Source: Liquidambar formosana (lineage: Eukaryota; Streptophyta; Magnoliopsida; Saxifragales; Altingiaceae). From it: a stretch of 64,000 nt of DNA. The stretch is from positions 21,167,607-21,231,606 of the forward strand of contig CM077832.1 of NCBI GenBank assembly GCA_039720395.1, given 5' to 3'. The stretch's first letter is position 1; every line of letters begins with the position of its first letter. The translations under genes and the position numbers were made by a program. The notes below the pieces were generated by a model. That model was not told the DNA's origin. It worked only from the letters and a program-made list of their open reading frames with translations, and did no database searches. Positions 10,806 to 20,829 of this stretch are shown piece by piece.

Positions 10806-11066
10806 GTTACGAATACTGATGGTCCGTATATGATGAGCTCAGAGTATAAGGAATGGTTGAAAAGCAATTTAGGTGAGAGAGAGACTACTCGAAGAGAAAG
10901 GATTTTTGGACTTATCAAGAACAATGAACTTGGATCTTGCAGAGAAGATATTATGGAAGCAGTGACAACAGCTTATGAACATGACTTGAGGAAGAAAAGA
11001 AGACATGAAAGAGAGAAGAAGAAAGCTGAGGAGCGAGCTGCAAAGAGGCTCAAGAAAATAGAATAG
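10806..11066 (+). pseudogene. C-terminal basic tail of the PMD gene, cut off by a stop
   Basis: It is in frame with the preceding PMD code. Tat-2 reads through the corresponding place (LTRIANTEGPF), where Tat-1 has TAA. The 78 residues from 10830 are highly charged: SEYKEWLKSNLGERE is followed by a Lys/Arg/Glu-rich helix ending KKKAEERAAKRLKKIE. This looks like a coiled-coil or nucleic-acid-binding and nuclear-targeting tail. If the upstream stop is real, it is lost from the protein unless read through or spliced around. Confidence 0.65.
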
Positions 11067-11138
11067 GATATTTATGGCATATTTATAGTTCTTTTACTTA
11101 ATACCAATGAATTGCTATGTCAATCAATTTTAGTTTTG

Positions 11139-11158
11139 AATAAATTGCCAATAATAAA
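11139..11158 (+). terminator. Poly(A) signal candidates of the PMD gene
   Basis: AATAAA occurs at 11139-11144 and again at 11153-11158, 73-90 bases after the tail stop, in a T-rich context. This fits a plant polyadenylation region for the plus-strand gene. Confidence 0.4.
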
Positions 11159-11217
11159 TCAAATTTGGGATTTTCTTGTTTGATTTAGACCACACCCAAG
11201 GTAACTTTATGGGTTGC

Positions 11218-11311
11218 CTACGTATCTCCATGGTTTTTTTTTTTTTTTGTTTTTTTGTTTTTTTGTTTTTTTGTTTTTTTGTTTTTGAATGGAGAATCAG
11301 GTCTTACGTAG
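11218..11311. repeat. T-tract microsatellite flanked by a CTACGTA / TACGTAG dyad
   Basis: A run of T (from 11233) passes into TTTTTTG repeats up to about 11286. It lies between the convergent 3' ends of pol (minus) and PMD (plus). CTACGTA (11218-11224) and TACGTAG (11305-11311) form perfect 7-bp arms around it. Tat-2 has the same arrangement at 22500-22560 with CTACG / CGTAG around a 17-T run. A shared terminator or 3'-end structure is plausible. Confidence 0.6.
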
Positions 11312-11368
11312 TTCTTATGCCTTAACTTTTGCCTAGGCCGCCCTTACGGGTTTTCAACCTAGCAGGCT

Positions 11369-12610
11369 TCAAACATGATATTTCTTCAATTGATCCAAAT
11401 TAGTTGGACGAGCGAACTCAATTCCATCTAAATCCATGAGGCGAACAGCCCCTGCTGGCAATATCTCTTTGATAATGTATGGCCCACCCCAACTTGGCTT
11501 GAATTTTCCTCGCGGATCGAACACTGGAGCTCTGATTTCTTTCAGCACTACATCCCCTTTCTTTAGATCTCGATCTTTGACATGCTTGTTGAATGCTCTG
11601 GCAACTCTCCGTTGATACCCCTGAACATGATACAGCGCCCTTAACCGCCTTTCATCGAGTAAAGCTAACTCGTCATAGCGGCTCTTAACCCAGTCCACTT
11701 CTGTTATCTGGCTCTCCACGGCAACTCTTAGTGAAGGAACTTCCAATTCAACTGGCAACACGGCCTCCATTCCATAAACTAGAGAATAAGGGGTAGCCCC
11801 TGTTGATGACCTTATTGATGTTCTGTAACCCCATAGAGCCAATGGCAACTTCTCATGCCAGTCTGTGTGTGAGTTTGCAGTCTTCTGTAGTATCTTCTTG
11901 ATGTTCTTGTTAGCTGCTTCCACCGCTCCATTAGTCTGAGGACGGTATGGTGATGACAGATGATGGGTTATGCCATACTTTTGCAAGAGCTCATGGGTTT
12001 CTTTCTGAAAGTGCTGGCCATTGTCTGAGATAACTTCATGCGGTACCCCATATCGATAGATGATGCTGTGCTGTATGAACTGTGCTACCTTCTTGGAATT
12101 CAAGGTCTTGAAGGACGCTGCTTCCACCCACTTAGTGAAGTAGTCGATGGCGACCAGGATGTATTCATGCCCATTTGATGCCTTTGGCTTGATCTGTCCG
12201 ATGATATCTATCCCCCATACCGCGAATGGCCAAGGTGATGACATACTCGTTAAAGGCATAGAAGGCAAATGTTGTCCACTGGCGAACAGTTGGCATTTGT
12301 GGCACTTCTTGACATGTGCGTGGCAGCCTCTTTCCATGGTGGACCAATAATAGCCTAACCTCATGATTTTCTTAGCTAACATATAGCCATTCATATGCGG
12401 AGCCCCTGTCCCTTCATGGATTTCTTTAATCAGATGCTCGGCTTCCTCCTCGGTGACACACAGCAGGTGGATCCCGTCGTATGACCTTCGATATAGCTTT
12501 CCTCCACAAAGTACATAGTGACTTGCCAATCGCCTTAGGGTTTTTCTATCAATGCGAGATGCTCCTTCTGGGTACTCCCTTTCTTCAATGAACTTCATTA
12601 TGTCATGGAA
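11369..12610 (-). pseudogene. Tat-1 integrase, separated from pol by a TAG
   Basis: It is in the same frame as the RT/RNase H code and cut off by one stop at 12611-12613. Numbering from the first Met (12598): zinc-binding H61, H68, C99, C102; catalytic D131 (GIDIIG), D192 (SDNGQHF) and E227 (NGAVEAAN); then a C-terminal domain ending ARPTNLDQLKKYHV. There is no chromodomain, as expected for Tat. Tat-2 has Trp (NHPWFYD) where Tat-1 has TAG, so the stop is a TGG to TAG change. All integrase motifs are otherwise intact. Function is insertion of the cDNA into nuclear DNA as part of the Pol polyprotein; without readthrough no fusion is made. Confidence 0.9.
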
Positions 12611-14728
12611 CTACGGGTGGCCATCATTTACTTCTCTTCCTCGGATTGCACAACAGTACACAGGCTTGTCTCGGCATTCTATCACCAACGGCTTCACATT
12701 TCCCCCTTCAGGTATCTCCACCATGGATGCTAGGGTCGCCAAGGCATCGGCGAACTGGTTCTTGTTTCTTGAAAGGTAGTTGAACTCTATCTCTGAGAAC
12801 TCCTTGGTTAGAGCTTCCAGATAGGCATGGTAAGGCAACAATTTCTCATCTCGAGTTTTCCATTCCCCTTTTATCTGGCAAATGATTAGTGCTGAGTCCC
12901 CGAACACTTCCAATTCTTTGATCCCCAATTCAAGTGCCGCTTCCAGTGCTAGGATACAGGCCTCATACTCAGCAATGTTGTTGGTAGCTTCGAACCCCAA
13001 CTTGACCGCTAACGGTGTAAATGCCTCTTCGGGTGAGACCAGCAGGACTCCTATCCCATAACCTTTCTTATTGGCTGCCCCATCAAAGTATACTCTCCAA
13101 GTTTTTCTACGAATCTCTAGCACGTCCTCATCTGGGAATTGATCGTTGAACGGAGCGGATGATGACACCGGACAGCTGGCTAGGTAGTCTGCGATGATGC
13201 TTCCCTTGACAGACTTCTGATTCACGTACTTGATGTCGAATTCGTTGAGGAGAATTGACCATCGAGCAGTTCTGAATGACAATACCGGCCTTTCTACCAG
13301 GTACTTTAACGGGTCCATGCGACTTATCAAGAACACTTCGAAGGACATCATGTAGTGCCGGAGTTTCTGCGTCGCCCATACTAGTGCCACACAAGCCTTT
13401 TCAATTGCATTGTACTTCACTTCATAGTCTGTCATTTTCTTGCTTAAGTAATAAATGGCATTTTCCTTTGTAGACCCTTCAAGATATTGAGCTAACATAG
13501 CTCCCGTCGCGGTTTCGGTGACCGTTAAGTATAACAAAAGTGGCGCACCTTGCCGTGGGGGAACTAAGATTGGAGGATTGCTCAAGTATCTCTTAATGGT
13601 CTCAAAGGCCTCTTGGCATTCTTCGTTCCATACTTTTGGCACACCTTTCTTAAGCAATTTGAAGATTGGTTCGCAAACCATGGTCAAGTTGGCAATGAAT
13701 CGGCTTATGTATTGAACTCTTCCCAGAAAACCCCGGATCTGCTTCTCAGTGCTAGGCGGCTCCATCTCCACAATAGCTTTTATCTTCCCTGGGTCCACTT
13801 CGATACCTCTCTGAGTGATCATAAACCCCAATAACTTGCCTGCAGTGACACCAAAAGCGCACTTCTGTGGGTTGAGACGGAGATTGTACTTTTTTGCTCG
13901 CTCTAGGAATTTCTCTAGTGCCTTGAAATGCCCTTCTCTATCCACGGACTTTACGATCATATCATCGACATAAACCTCGACTTCCTTATGGATCATATCA
14001 TGCAATAAGGTCATAGCTGCTCTTTGGTAAGTAGTCCCAGCGTTTCTTAAGCCAAAAGGCATTACCTTGTAACAGTACGTTCCCCATTGCGTGATAAAGG
14101 CTATTTTCTCCATGTCTTGAGGCGCCATCTTTATCTGATTATACCCGGAGAATCCGTCCATGAAGGAGAGGAGTGCATGTCCCACTGTGCTATCTACCAA
14201 CACGTCGATATGGGGTAAAGGAAAATCATCCTTAGGGCTCGCAGCGTTGAGATCTCGGAAATCGACACACATCCTTACTTTCCCATCTTTTTTAGGCACA
14301 GGAACTATATTCGACAGCCACTCGGGGTACTCCACAACTTGAAGGAAACCCGCGTCTAGTTGTTTAGTTACCTCTTCTTTTACTTTTAGAGCCCATTCTG
14401 GTTTTAATCTTCTGAGTTTCTGCTTTACCGGCTTCTTTAGGGAATTAATGGGGATATAGTGTTGCACAATATCGGGGTCGATGCCAGGCATGTCTTCATA
14501 AGACCATGCAAAAGCCATAATATTGGCTTTCAAAAGAGAGATCATCTTTTCTTTTTCAACGGGGGAGAGGGTTTTCCCAATTTTAACTATTCTTGGCAAT
14601 TCATTCGTCCCTAAGTTGATTGATTCCAATTCATCCATATTAGGTTTGGTGACGCTCCTTTTCCTTTGCTCAACGAGCTCCGGGGGGACATCGTTCCTAG
14701 GATCTATATCCATGCCATAAATATCCAT
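12611..14728 (-). CDS. pol: Tat-1 Pol: reverse transcriptase and dual RNase H
   Basis: The frame has 705 residues. RT spans about 95-330, with VDFRDLNAASPKDDFPLPHI, FMDGFSGYNQI and the catalytic YVDD at 253-256. A first RNase H-like connection domain follows at about 395-500, and its catalytic Asp position reads LYLTVTE. A second, archaeal-type RNase H at about 544-665 has D549, E587, D611 and D661. This dual RNase H arrangement is diagnostic for Tat-type elements. The Met at 14728 is probably not a true start: the frame is open upstream to a splice acceptor at 14748 that would join it to Gag-protease. It ends at a TAG that replaces a Trp codon just before integrase. Confidence 0.93.
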   Translation of the reverse strand: MDIYGMDIDPRNDVPPELVEQRKRSVTKPNMDELESINLGTNELPRIVKIGKTLSPVEKEKMISLLKANIMAFAWSYEDMPGIDPDIVQHYIPINSLKKPVKQKLRRLKPEWALKVKEEVTKQLDAGFLQVVEYPEWLSNIVPVPKKDGKVRMCVDFRDLNAASPKDDFPLPHIDVLVDSTVGHALLSFMDGFSGYNQIKMAPQDMEKIAFITQWGTYCYKVMPFGLRNAGTTYQRAAMTLLHDMIHKEVEVYVDDMIVKSVDREGHFKALEKFLERAKKYNLRLNPQKCAFGVTAGKLLGFMITQRGIEVDPGKIKAIVEMEPPSTEKQIRGFLGRVQYISRFIANLTMVCEPIFKLLKKGVPKVWNEECQEAFETIKRYLSNPPILVPPRQGAPLLLYLTVTETATGAMLAQYLEGSTKENAIYYLSKKMTDYEVKYNAIEKACVALVWATQKLRHYMMSFEVFLISRMDPLKYLVERPVLSFRTARWSILLNEFDIKYVNQKSVKGSIIADYLASCPVSSSAPFNDQFPDEDVLEIRRKTWRVYFDGAANKKGYGIGVLLVSPEEAFTPLAVKLGFEATNNIAEYEACILALEAALELGIKELEVFGDSALIICQIKGEWKTRDEKLLPYHAYLEALTKEFSEIEFNYLSRNKNQFADALATLASMVEIPEGGNVKPLVIECRDKPVYCCAIRGREVNDGHP

Positions 14729-14747
14729 AGAGGAGAGAAAAGAGACA

Positions 14748-14919
14748 CTGCATATATAGAGAAAGAAAGCACACTTTATTGACTAGGAATAATGGGAATG
14801 ACACACAAAAGAAAGAAGGAAAAACAAACAAATCTGTATCAATACTATGACTCCACAAAGTGAGTTAAGTAGATACATCTTATTGAATTAGGGAAATATT
14901 ACTAAACTAAGACACCTAC
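14748..14919 (-). other. Candidate intron joining Gag-protease to RT (Tat-1)
   Basis: On the minus strand the donor GTAGGT begins at 14919, inside the last Leu codon and over the gag stop. The acceptor is TATATGCAG ending at 14748, preceded by a T-rich stretch. Splicing removes 172 bases including the stop and leaves two bases of one codon plus one of the next in phase with pol. Tat-2 has the same donor and acceptor (27824-27656, 169 bp), also in phase. A spliced intron between protease and RT is, as I recall, established for the related Ogre elements. Confidence 0.7.
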
Positions 14920-17900
14920 AAGCTGCTATCAGGTAGGCCAAGGTCTTCTTCTTCATGGATCTCCGCAATGACACCACATTCAAGGTACCAATTCAGAAGT
15001 GGCAAGGTAGCATGGCTAATTGACGAACCCTGGAGTTCTTCAATGGTCGAGTCTTCCACGGTGAGGATCATATCTTGGAACATTTCAGTCATAGCCCCTG
15101 CGTCGAGGTTCTCTGCCCAGTCCTCCTCTTTCTTGCTTCCATATAGATCTTGGATAGAGTGGTACCAACTTTTCAAACTTTGAGGATTCGGCCCTTCTGT
15201 GAAGTATCTATCACCAAAACTTTTATCTGCCACGGCTGCGTCGGAACTTGGATAAAAAGTATATGGGATGTACTGCTTTATAGAAGAGTAATGGCGTGAT
15301 GATTCATTCAGCTCTTTCTCAATGCATTGGACATAATCAAACCCAGATAGCGGTATCGCTGCTAATTCAGGTTGTATCTCACATATAGGCACACCTGCGA
15401 GTTTCAATTCATAGTCCCCTTGAAGTGTTACTATGGCTCCTTCATAAGGAAACTTCACCTTTTGATGGAGTGAAGATGGCACAGCCCCAGCAGGATGGAT
15501 CCAAGGTCGGCCCAACAACAAGTTGAAACATGACGGCACATCCAACACTTGGAATTCCACCCTAAATTCAGTGGGTCCCATGATAAGAGGCAAAGTAACT
15601 ACCCCTATTACTTCTCGGCGGGTGTTGTCATAAGCTCTTACGGTCTGCCCAGATGGCGTGAAATCAGTGGGTCCCAAACCCAAAACAGTGGCAGTTCGGA
15701 GAGGACATACATTCAGTGCGGACCCATTGTTGATAAGAACGGTGGGAACCCTCTTCCCCATAGTGTCAACGGTCACATAGAGAGCTTGAGAATGGCTCGG
15801 CCTGCTTTTAGGTAGGTCTACATTGGTGAACACGATGGTTGAGTTCTTGGGAGTTGGATTCACCAAATGTACCAATCCCTCGGGAGATGTGTCAACAGGC
15901 ACTTGTATCTGATTCAACAGTTTCAACACGGTCTGTCTGTGCTTATGCGAGGCCATGAGCAAGCCCCAAATAGTAATGTTGGCATTGGTCTTCTTCAGCT
16001 GCCTAAGCACTTCATCCTCTTCTTCTTGCAAGCTAGGACGCCTCTGCCCTTCCAAATCTTCCAACGGATTTTCAGATTCTAGGTGGGGGGGCTTGAAATG
16101 ACGACCCCCTCTGGTTATAAGGTCCAACTCATCATCGCTAGCCCATATGTCATGGACTTCCTCGGAGTCATTCATCAAGTCATCCCATTCTATCATGTCG
16201 TTGCTCTCCATCTCTGTCGGCAAGTCATCCCAACCTGAAGGGACTATCGGCTCATCTGATATCGGACTTGGGCTTGAGTACAGCACATAGTAATCATATT
16301 TCCCCGACGCTTCACCTAATAGGCCAACCTGAGGATCCCCTGCTTCATATCTTTCTTTCAGCTCTTGTTGGATAGATTTCTTTGGCAACAACAAAACCTT
16401 TTGGTCAATGAGGTCTTGGATGATCTTCTTTAGTATAGAACAAGCCTCGGTGTCATGGCCGGGTGCATGATGGTATTGGCAATATTGGTGAGGGGTTGAT
16501 GGCCTTGGCTTTGGTGGAAGTGGCATGATAAGGCTGTTATTGCGGCAAATGGTGAAGAGACGGGTTAAGGTCATGGGGAGCGGAGTGTATTGTCTTATGG
16601 GATGGCGAGGGCGAGAGGATTCAACCCCAATGGCATTTATGGTGTTAGGTGGGGGTGTGTTGTTGTGTGATGGGAGAGGATTACGGGTGACATTTGGACG
16701 GGTTGGTGGTGAAATGACTTGCTTGTCAATGAGGTCTTGGACTTGGTGGCGAAGGCGAATATAACGATTGGTGGCATGGCCTTTGGATTGGTGGTACTTG
16801 CAGTACTCATTCTCATTGTAGCTCTTGGGTAAGGGATTTGGTGGAGGTCTTGGGTCGAGTGGCTTCAATAGGTCACGACTTATGAGCTTTTCAAGGACTC
16901 TTTCGAGTGGCATGAATAGGTCAGTGAATTGGCGAGGTGGGTTGACATCATTGAGAGAAAAGGGTTGGATTGGTTGAGTTATGGTGTTGACCTCGGCATT
17001 GTTCTTCCCAGTAAAGTTTGTCTTGCGACTCCTCACTTCCTCAGTCTTGATTGTCCCATCATTGATAGCATCTTCAACCTGCGTGCCAACCCCAATGAGA
17101 GCTTTGAAATTGGGGAAATAGTGGGCAAATAAGTGCTTGTGGTACACAGGCAGCAAGTTCTTAACCACCAACTGAATTTGGTCCTCCTCATTCGGCCTAT
17201 CCGTCATTCTCGACGCCTTTTGTCTCCACCTTGTAATGTAAGCGGAGAAAGTTTCATGAGCCCCTTGCTTGGTAGTTTCTAGGTCCCTTCGAGTAACGTC
17301 CACCTCTGTGTTATACTTGTAGTGCTCTGAAAACTCATTGCATATGTCTTCCCAAGTCCGGGTTCTATTCTCATCCAAGGATAAGAACCATTTCAAAGTA
17401 GAAGTGGCCAAGGTTTCATGGAACATTTGAGCTAAAAGCTCGTCAGTAGCCCCTCGAGGGTGCATAGCTCGCACGTACATCTTCAAATGAGTCTTAGGGC
17501 AACCCGTCCCATCGAACTTTTCTAACTCCGGCATCTTGAATTGTAGTAGAATACGAGCCGTTGGAAACAGGGATAGAGTCCGCACATCGACCATGTCATC
17601 AGCCCTGCGAATCCCTTTTATGGTTCTCTCCAAAGCTTCTACCTTGCTAGCTAACACGGAATCACTGCTAGTACCTTTCCCCTTGGCTTCCCCTTCTAGG
17701 TTGGTGACCTCAGGTTTCGAGCTACTTTCCCCCTTTGTCTTGGTGTTCTCATTGGATTGAGGTCCCTCTTCGGTGCCAGCCCTATGAGGTATACCTGAGG
17801 AATGGGCCTTAGAGCCATTTTGTTCAAGATCCGCCATCTTCTGTTGGTTCTCTTGAGCCATTTTCAATGCGGTATCGGATGTCTCGGCGGTATGATCAAG

Positions 17901-18035
17901 CTTGGTCATGATAGCTTTCAAGCAAGCCTCAAGGTCAAAGTGCCCCTCACTAGTTCTTTCATCGGCCATGTCTGTCTGATGGGTAGATTCAACACTCACT
18001 AGACGCCCTTGCGAATTGCGGATCCAAGCCAGCAC
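14916..18035 (-). CDS. gag: Tat-1 Gag-protease
   Basis: The frame has 1039 residues. The capsid-type region is about 150-340 (FKMPELEKFDG, HPRGATDELLAQMFHE, TWEDICNEF, ETFSAYITRWRQKA). Two zinc-knuckle-like motifs follow: C412-x2-H-x4-H with the last Cys replaced by Tyr, and an intact CQYHHAPGHDTEAC at 519-532. The protease region at about 750-860 has KRVPTVLINNGSALN, where the active-site Asp is Asn769 (Tat-2 has LIDNGSALN); motif LLLGRPWIHPAGAVPS follows. The Met at 18035 is chosen because MLAWIR is conserved at the start of the Tat-2 copy. The stretch after residue 905 lacks the glycine-rich G-patch-like motif present in Tat-2. Gag packages RNA in cytoplasmic particles; here the protease is probably inactive. 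Confidence 0.92.
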   Translation of the reverse strand: MLAWIRNSQGRLVSVESTHQTDMADERTSEGHFDLEACLKAIMTKLDHTAETSDTALKMAQENQQKMADLEQNGSKAHSSGIPHRAGTEEGPQSNENTKTKGESSSKPEVTNLEGEAKGKGTSSDSVLASKVEALERTIKGIRRADDMVDVRTLSLFPTARILLQFKMPELEKFDGTGCPKTHLKMYVRAMHPRGATDELLAQMFHETLATSTLKWFLSLDENRTRTWEDICNEFSEHYKYNTEVDVTRRDLETTKQGAHETFSAYITRWRQKASRMTDRPNEEDQIQLVVKNLLPVYHKHLFAHYFPNFKALIGVGTQVEDAINDGTIKTEEVRSRKTNFTGKNNAEVNTITQPIQPFSLNDVNPPRQFTDLFMPLERVLEKLISRDLLKPLDPRPPPNPLPKSYNENEYCKYHQSKGHATNRYIRLRHQVQDLIDKQVISPPTRPNVTRNPLPSHNNTPPPNTINAIGVESSRPRHPIRQYTPLPMTLTRLFTICRNNSLIMPLPPKPRPSTPHQYCQYHHAPGHDTEACSILKKIIQDLIDQKVLLLPKKSIQQELKERYEAGDPQVGLLGEASGKYDYYVLYSSPSPISDEPIVPSGWDDLPTEMESNDMIEWDDLMNDSEEVHDIWASDDELDLITRGGRHFKPPHLESENPLEDLEGQRRPSLQEEEDEVLRQLKKTNANITIWGLLMASHKHRQTVLKLLNQIQVPVDTSPEGLVHLVNPTPKNSTIVFTNVDLPKSRPSHSQALYVTVDTMGKRVPTVLINNGSALNVCPLRTATVLGLGPTDFTPSGQTVRAYDNTRREVIGVVTLPLIMGPTEFRVEFQVLDVPSCFNLLLGRPWIHPAGAVPSSLHQKVKFPYEGAIVTLQGDYELKLAGVPICEIQPELAAIPLSGFDYVQCIEKELNESSRHYSSIKQYIPYTFYPSSDAAVADKSFGDRYFTEGPNPQSLKSWYHSIQDLYGSKKEEDWAENLDAGAMTEMFQDMILTVEDSTIEELQGSSISHATLPLLNWYLECGVIAEIHEEEDLGLPDSSL

Positions 18036-18824
18036 GTCTATGGATAGAAAAGTTTTAACCTTTAGCCTAAGGATTTGTCCTAAACCTCCATATTTTCCTT
18101 AATGAACTCGGTCTCTACACCATGTTCAATTAATTCATTCCTTTTATCCAATTACCTTTATAAGGGTCATGGATTAAGGGTATGTTTTAAAGAATAGGGC
18201 ATAGAGTCCTTCAATTAGGTTTAATTAATCCCCTAGGACTAGCACATCACAAACATAGCTTTACATCCTATTTCCTTAATTTATTCCTCCTAACCCATGG
18301 CCTTAACGAAGGCTAGGGTTTAAAGGTCTATATTAAGGGCATAAGATATAAAGCCTCACACCACAAACACGGCATAGCATCATTACAAACAATTGTGGGT
18401 GCATAAAGGTGAGACCGTAGTGTCTTACAAGTCTGTCTATATGGACTAATGATAAGGGTAGGCTGGGGTCCTTCACTTGCTTGAGCAATCCTTATACCTA
18501 ACCACATGTGGCATCAGGAACGCCGCGTGGGTCCAGCAGTACGTGATTAACTCATTTAATATACCCAAGGGCAAGCCCAAGGGTACTAGGCAAGAGAGGT
18601 TGATAGCTTTCGCCCCAACACATGGAATCAGGAAAACCAAGGTTGAGACTAGGCCGATCGTTGGCAAGGATACATCGAGGGACATCGATCCTAACATGCA
18701 AGAGTTTGCGCACACAATGCAATAAATGAAAGCACACAATCAAGCGGATGCAATGTGATTGATTTTAATTAAACATAAGAAATTAACCTAGCCCAATTAA
18801 ACTTTATAGAGTCTAGCCCACAAA
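18036..18824 (-). other. Tat-1 5' leader between primer site and gag
   Basis: About 790 bp without convincing coding. Parts are conserved with the Tat-2 leader (50592-51262), for example GTGGGTCCAGCAGTACGTGATT and CACACAATGCAATAAATGAA. Conservation without an intact common frame suggests RNA-level signals such as packaging. Small frames near 18473-18739 are not preserved in Tat-2. Confidence 0.65.
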
Positions 18825-18842
18825 TCCCCAGTGGAGTCGCCA
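18825..18842 (-). other. Primer binding site of Tat-1
   Basis: On the minus strand TGGCGACTCCACTGGGGA begins 3 bases inside the 5' LTR. The same 18 bases occur at the same place in Tat-2. TGG is the expected complement of the tRNA CCA end. From memory the match is to tRNA-Arg, as reported for Ogre-type elements; that identity needs an alignment. Confidence 0.85.
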
Positions 18843-20821
18843 AACTGTGAACCCCGGAAATTGGGCCCACAAGGGATTGAAAGAAAATGGGTTTGAAAAA
18901 GAAAAAGGAAAGGAGTCGCCACCTTATTTTTTAAAGGAAACAAGGAAAACCCTAAAAATAGTTTGTTTTAGGAAAACAATTTGAATGACTCCATAAAAAA
19001 GGAAAGGCAAAAACCAATCTTTTGAAAACCAAAGAAATCGGGGATTCGGAGGCTAAGTTATGACATGGGAAGGTTCTAGGCAAAGCCTATAGGCACCCAT
19101 GTCACCCTTTCGGTCTCTCAGTTCATTTGGGCTAAATCAAGATCTTTCCATACAAAAATCAGCAAGTATATCATCACAAGAATTGCATGCATATCATATA
19201 TTTCATTCATCCATCCATGCATAATAAGCACATAAAAACAGAAAAAGAAAAAGAAGAAAAGAAAACAAAAATAAACCTAGGATGCTTGGATCCTAGAACG
19301 GACTTGAGCCCCACGAAGAGCGCCTACGTACCATGCAACGAAATACATGGATCAAAGTCCACGTAGTTCGATTAGAACTAAGGTTAAATCCTAATACAAA
19401 CCTATGGTAAAAACCCTAGGTTTCCTTATTTGATCAAAAGAGAATTGATAGAAAGTTTGATTTTAGGAAAGAAATCCACAAAATGGAAACCTTAATAAAA
19501 ACCAGAATTTTGTTTATGAAGGAAACCTCTAATTAAACCATAGGATCATATTAAAAATTAACCCTAAATAGGGAGAAGAGAAGGGATAAGGAAGAAATGT
19601 GAATTGGGGCACCTTCACACCCACTTACCTGAGCGCGATTACTCCAAACATTAGCTATTTCAAACATAAGCAGCCCTATTTGCCATAGGACAAATACCAC
19701 ACCTATTTGCACCCTTACAAGTACTCAAAACCATGCGAAAACACTAACATGCAAATCTGGACAGAAGAGTATTATGACCTAAAATCATCCACTAAGCATG
19801 CCAATAGCAAAAACAGCGAACAATAATAAGTCCTAACATATTCCTAGAACCATATCATGCATAAAAACCCTAAAACATACTAACATGCATGCAAAACTAT
19901 CATGTTTACTCCATATGAAAAACATATACAGCAAACACGAAGAAAAACCAATAAAAAAGTCTACTTTATCATGCTATATGAAAACAAACACGAAACAATG
20001 ACTCTAAAACCCTAAACTCACAAATATGCTTAAAAACCCACAAGACATACTTTAATCATTCTAAAACCAAACTAAACAGAAATTAAATCATGCATATTAA
20101 CTAACTAAAGCAATATAACATGATGAAAATCCTAACTCTAATATGCAATGACACTAATCCTAGCACAAGGACAAATAGGAGCACAAGAATCATAACTATG
20201 CATTAAAAACCTAAAGGACAGCCCTAAAGCATGCTAAACAGTAGATAAAAAATAGATATTCCATGTATATTAACTAGCTAGAGTGTTAATACATGATAAA
20301 AAAGTTACCTTTAACATGCAATAGGCCTAACCCATATGAAAACCTAGTTTAAGCTTGAATAGAGAAGGAGAATACCTTAGGAAGGGCCTTCCTTTGTGTT
20401 TGTAATTGTTCGTGGCTCCTCAGGTCTTTAGAGTGAATCAAACCAACACGAATCCTCCTCTTTGTCAAAGTGGTATCACAGCAAAGAGATCAAAACTCAC
20501 TCAACTTTGAAAAGAAAATAGAAAACAAAAAGAGAACAAGAGAAAAGAAAAGTGATTTTCGTCACTTTGCAGCAGCAGCAACTTCAATCGCGTTTTTGGG
20601 TATGAAAACGTTGGATTTGGACAAAGCTTGTGAAATACAAAGTTGTAGAGAATTGAATTATCTTTCTAACAAGACCAATTTCATCAAATTCTGACTTCGG
20701 ATGAAAACGTTATGATTAAAATACGACTGCTGGTTTTCAAAAAATCTGCTGCTGAATTATGACGAATTTCACTCCCTCCAAACCCTCTTCTCCTCTCCCT
20801 TGTTTAAAGACATTAAGAGAG

Positions 20822-20829
20822 TATTTATA
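20822..20829 (-). promoter_or_regulatory. TATA box of the Tat-1 5' LTR
   Basis: TATAAATA on the minus strand, with transcription running left toward gag. The alternating purine-pyrimidine block with a G-box (20967-21030) lies about 140-200 bp upstream. Start-site use is inferred. Confidence 0.5.

Noticed and set aside
12147..17132. Many plus-strand frames across gag-pol of Tat-1
   Set aside because: They are shadows opposite the real minus-strand genes, with no homology of their own.
18473..18739. Overlapping small frames in the Tat-1 leader
   Set aside because: Not preserved in the Tat-2 leader, so probably chance frames in a conserved RNA region.
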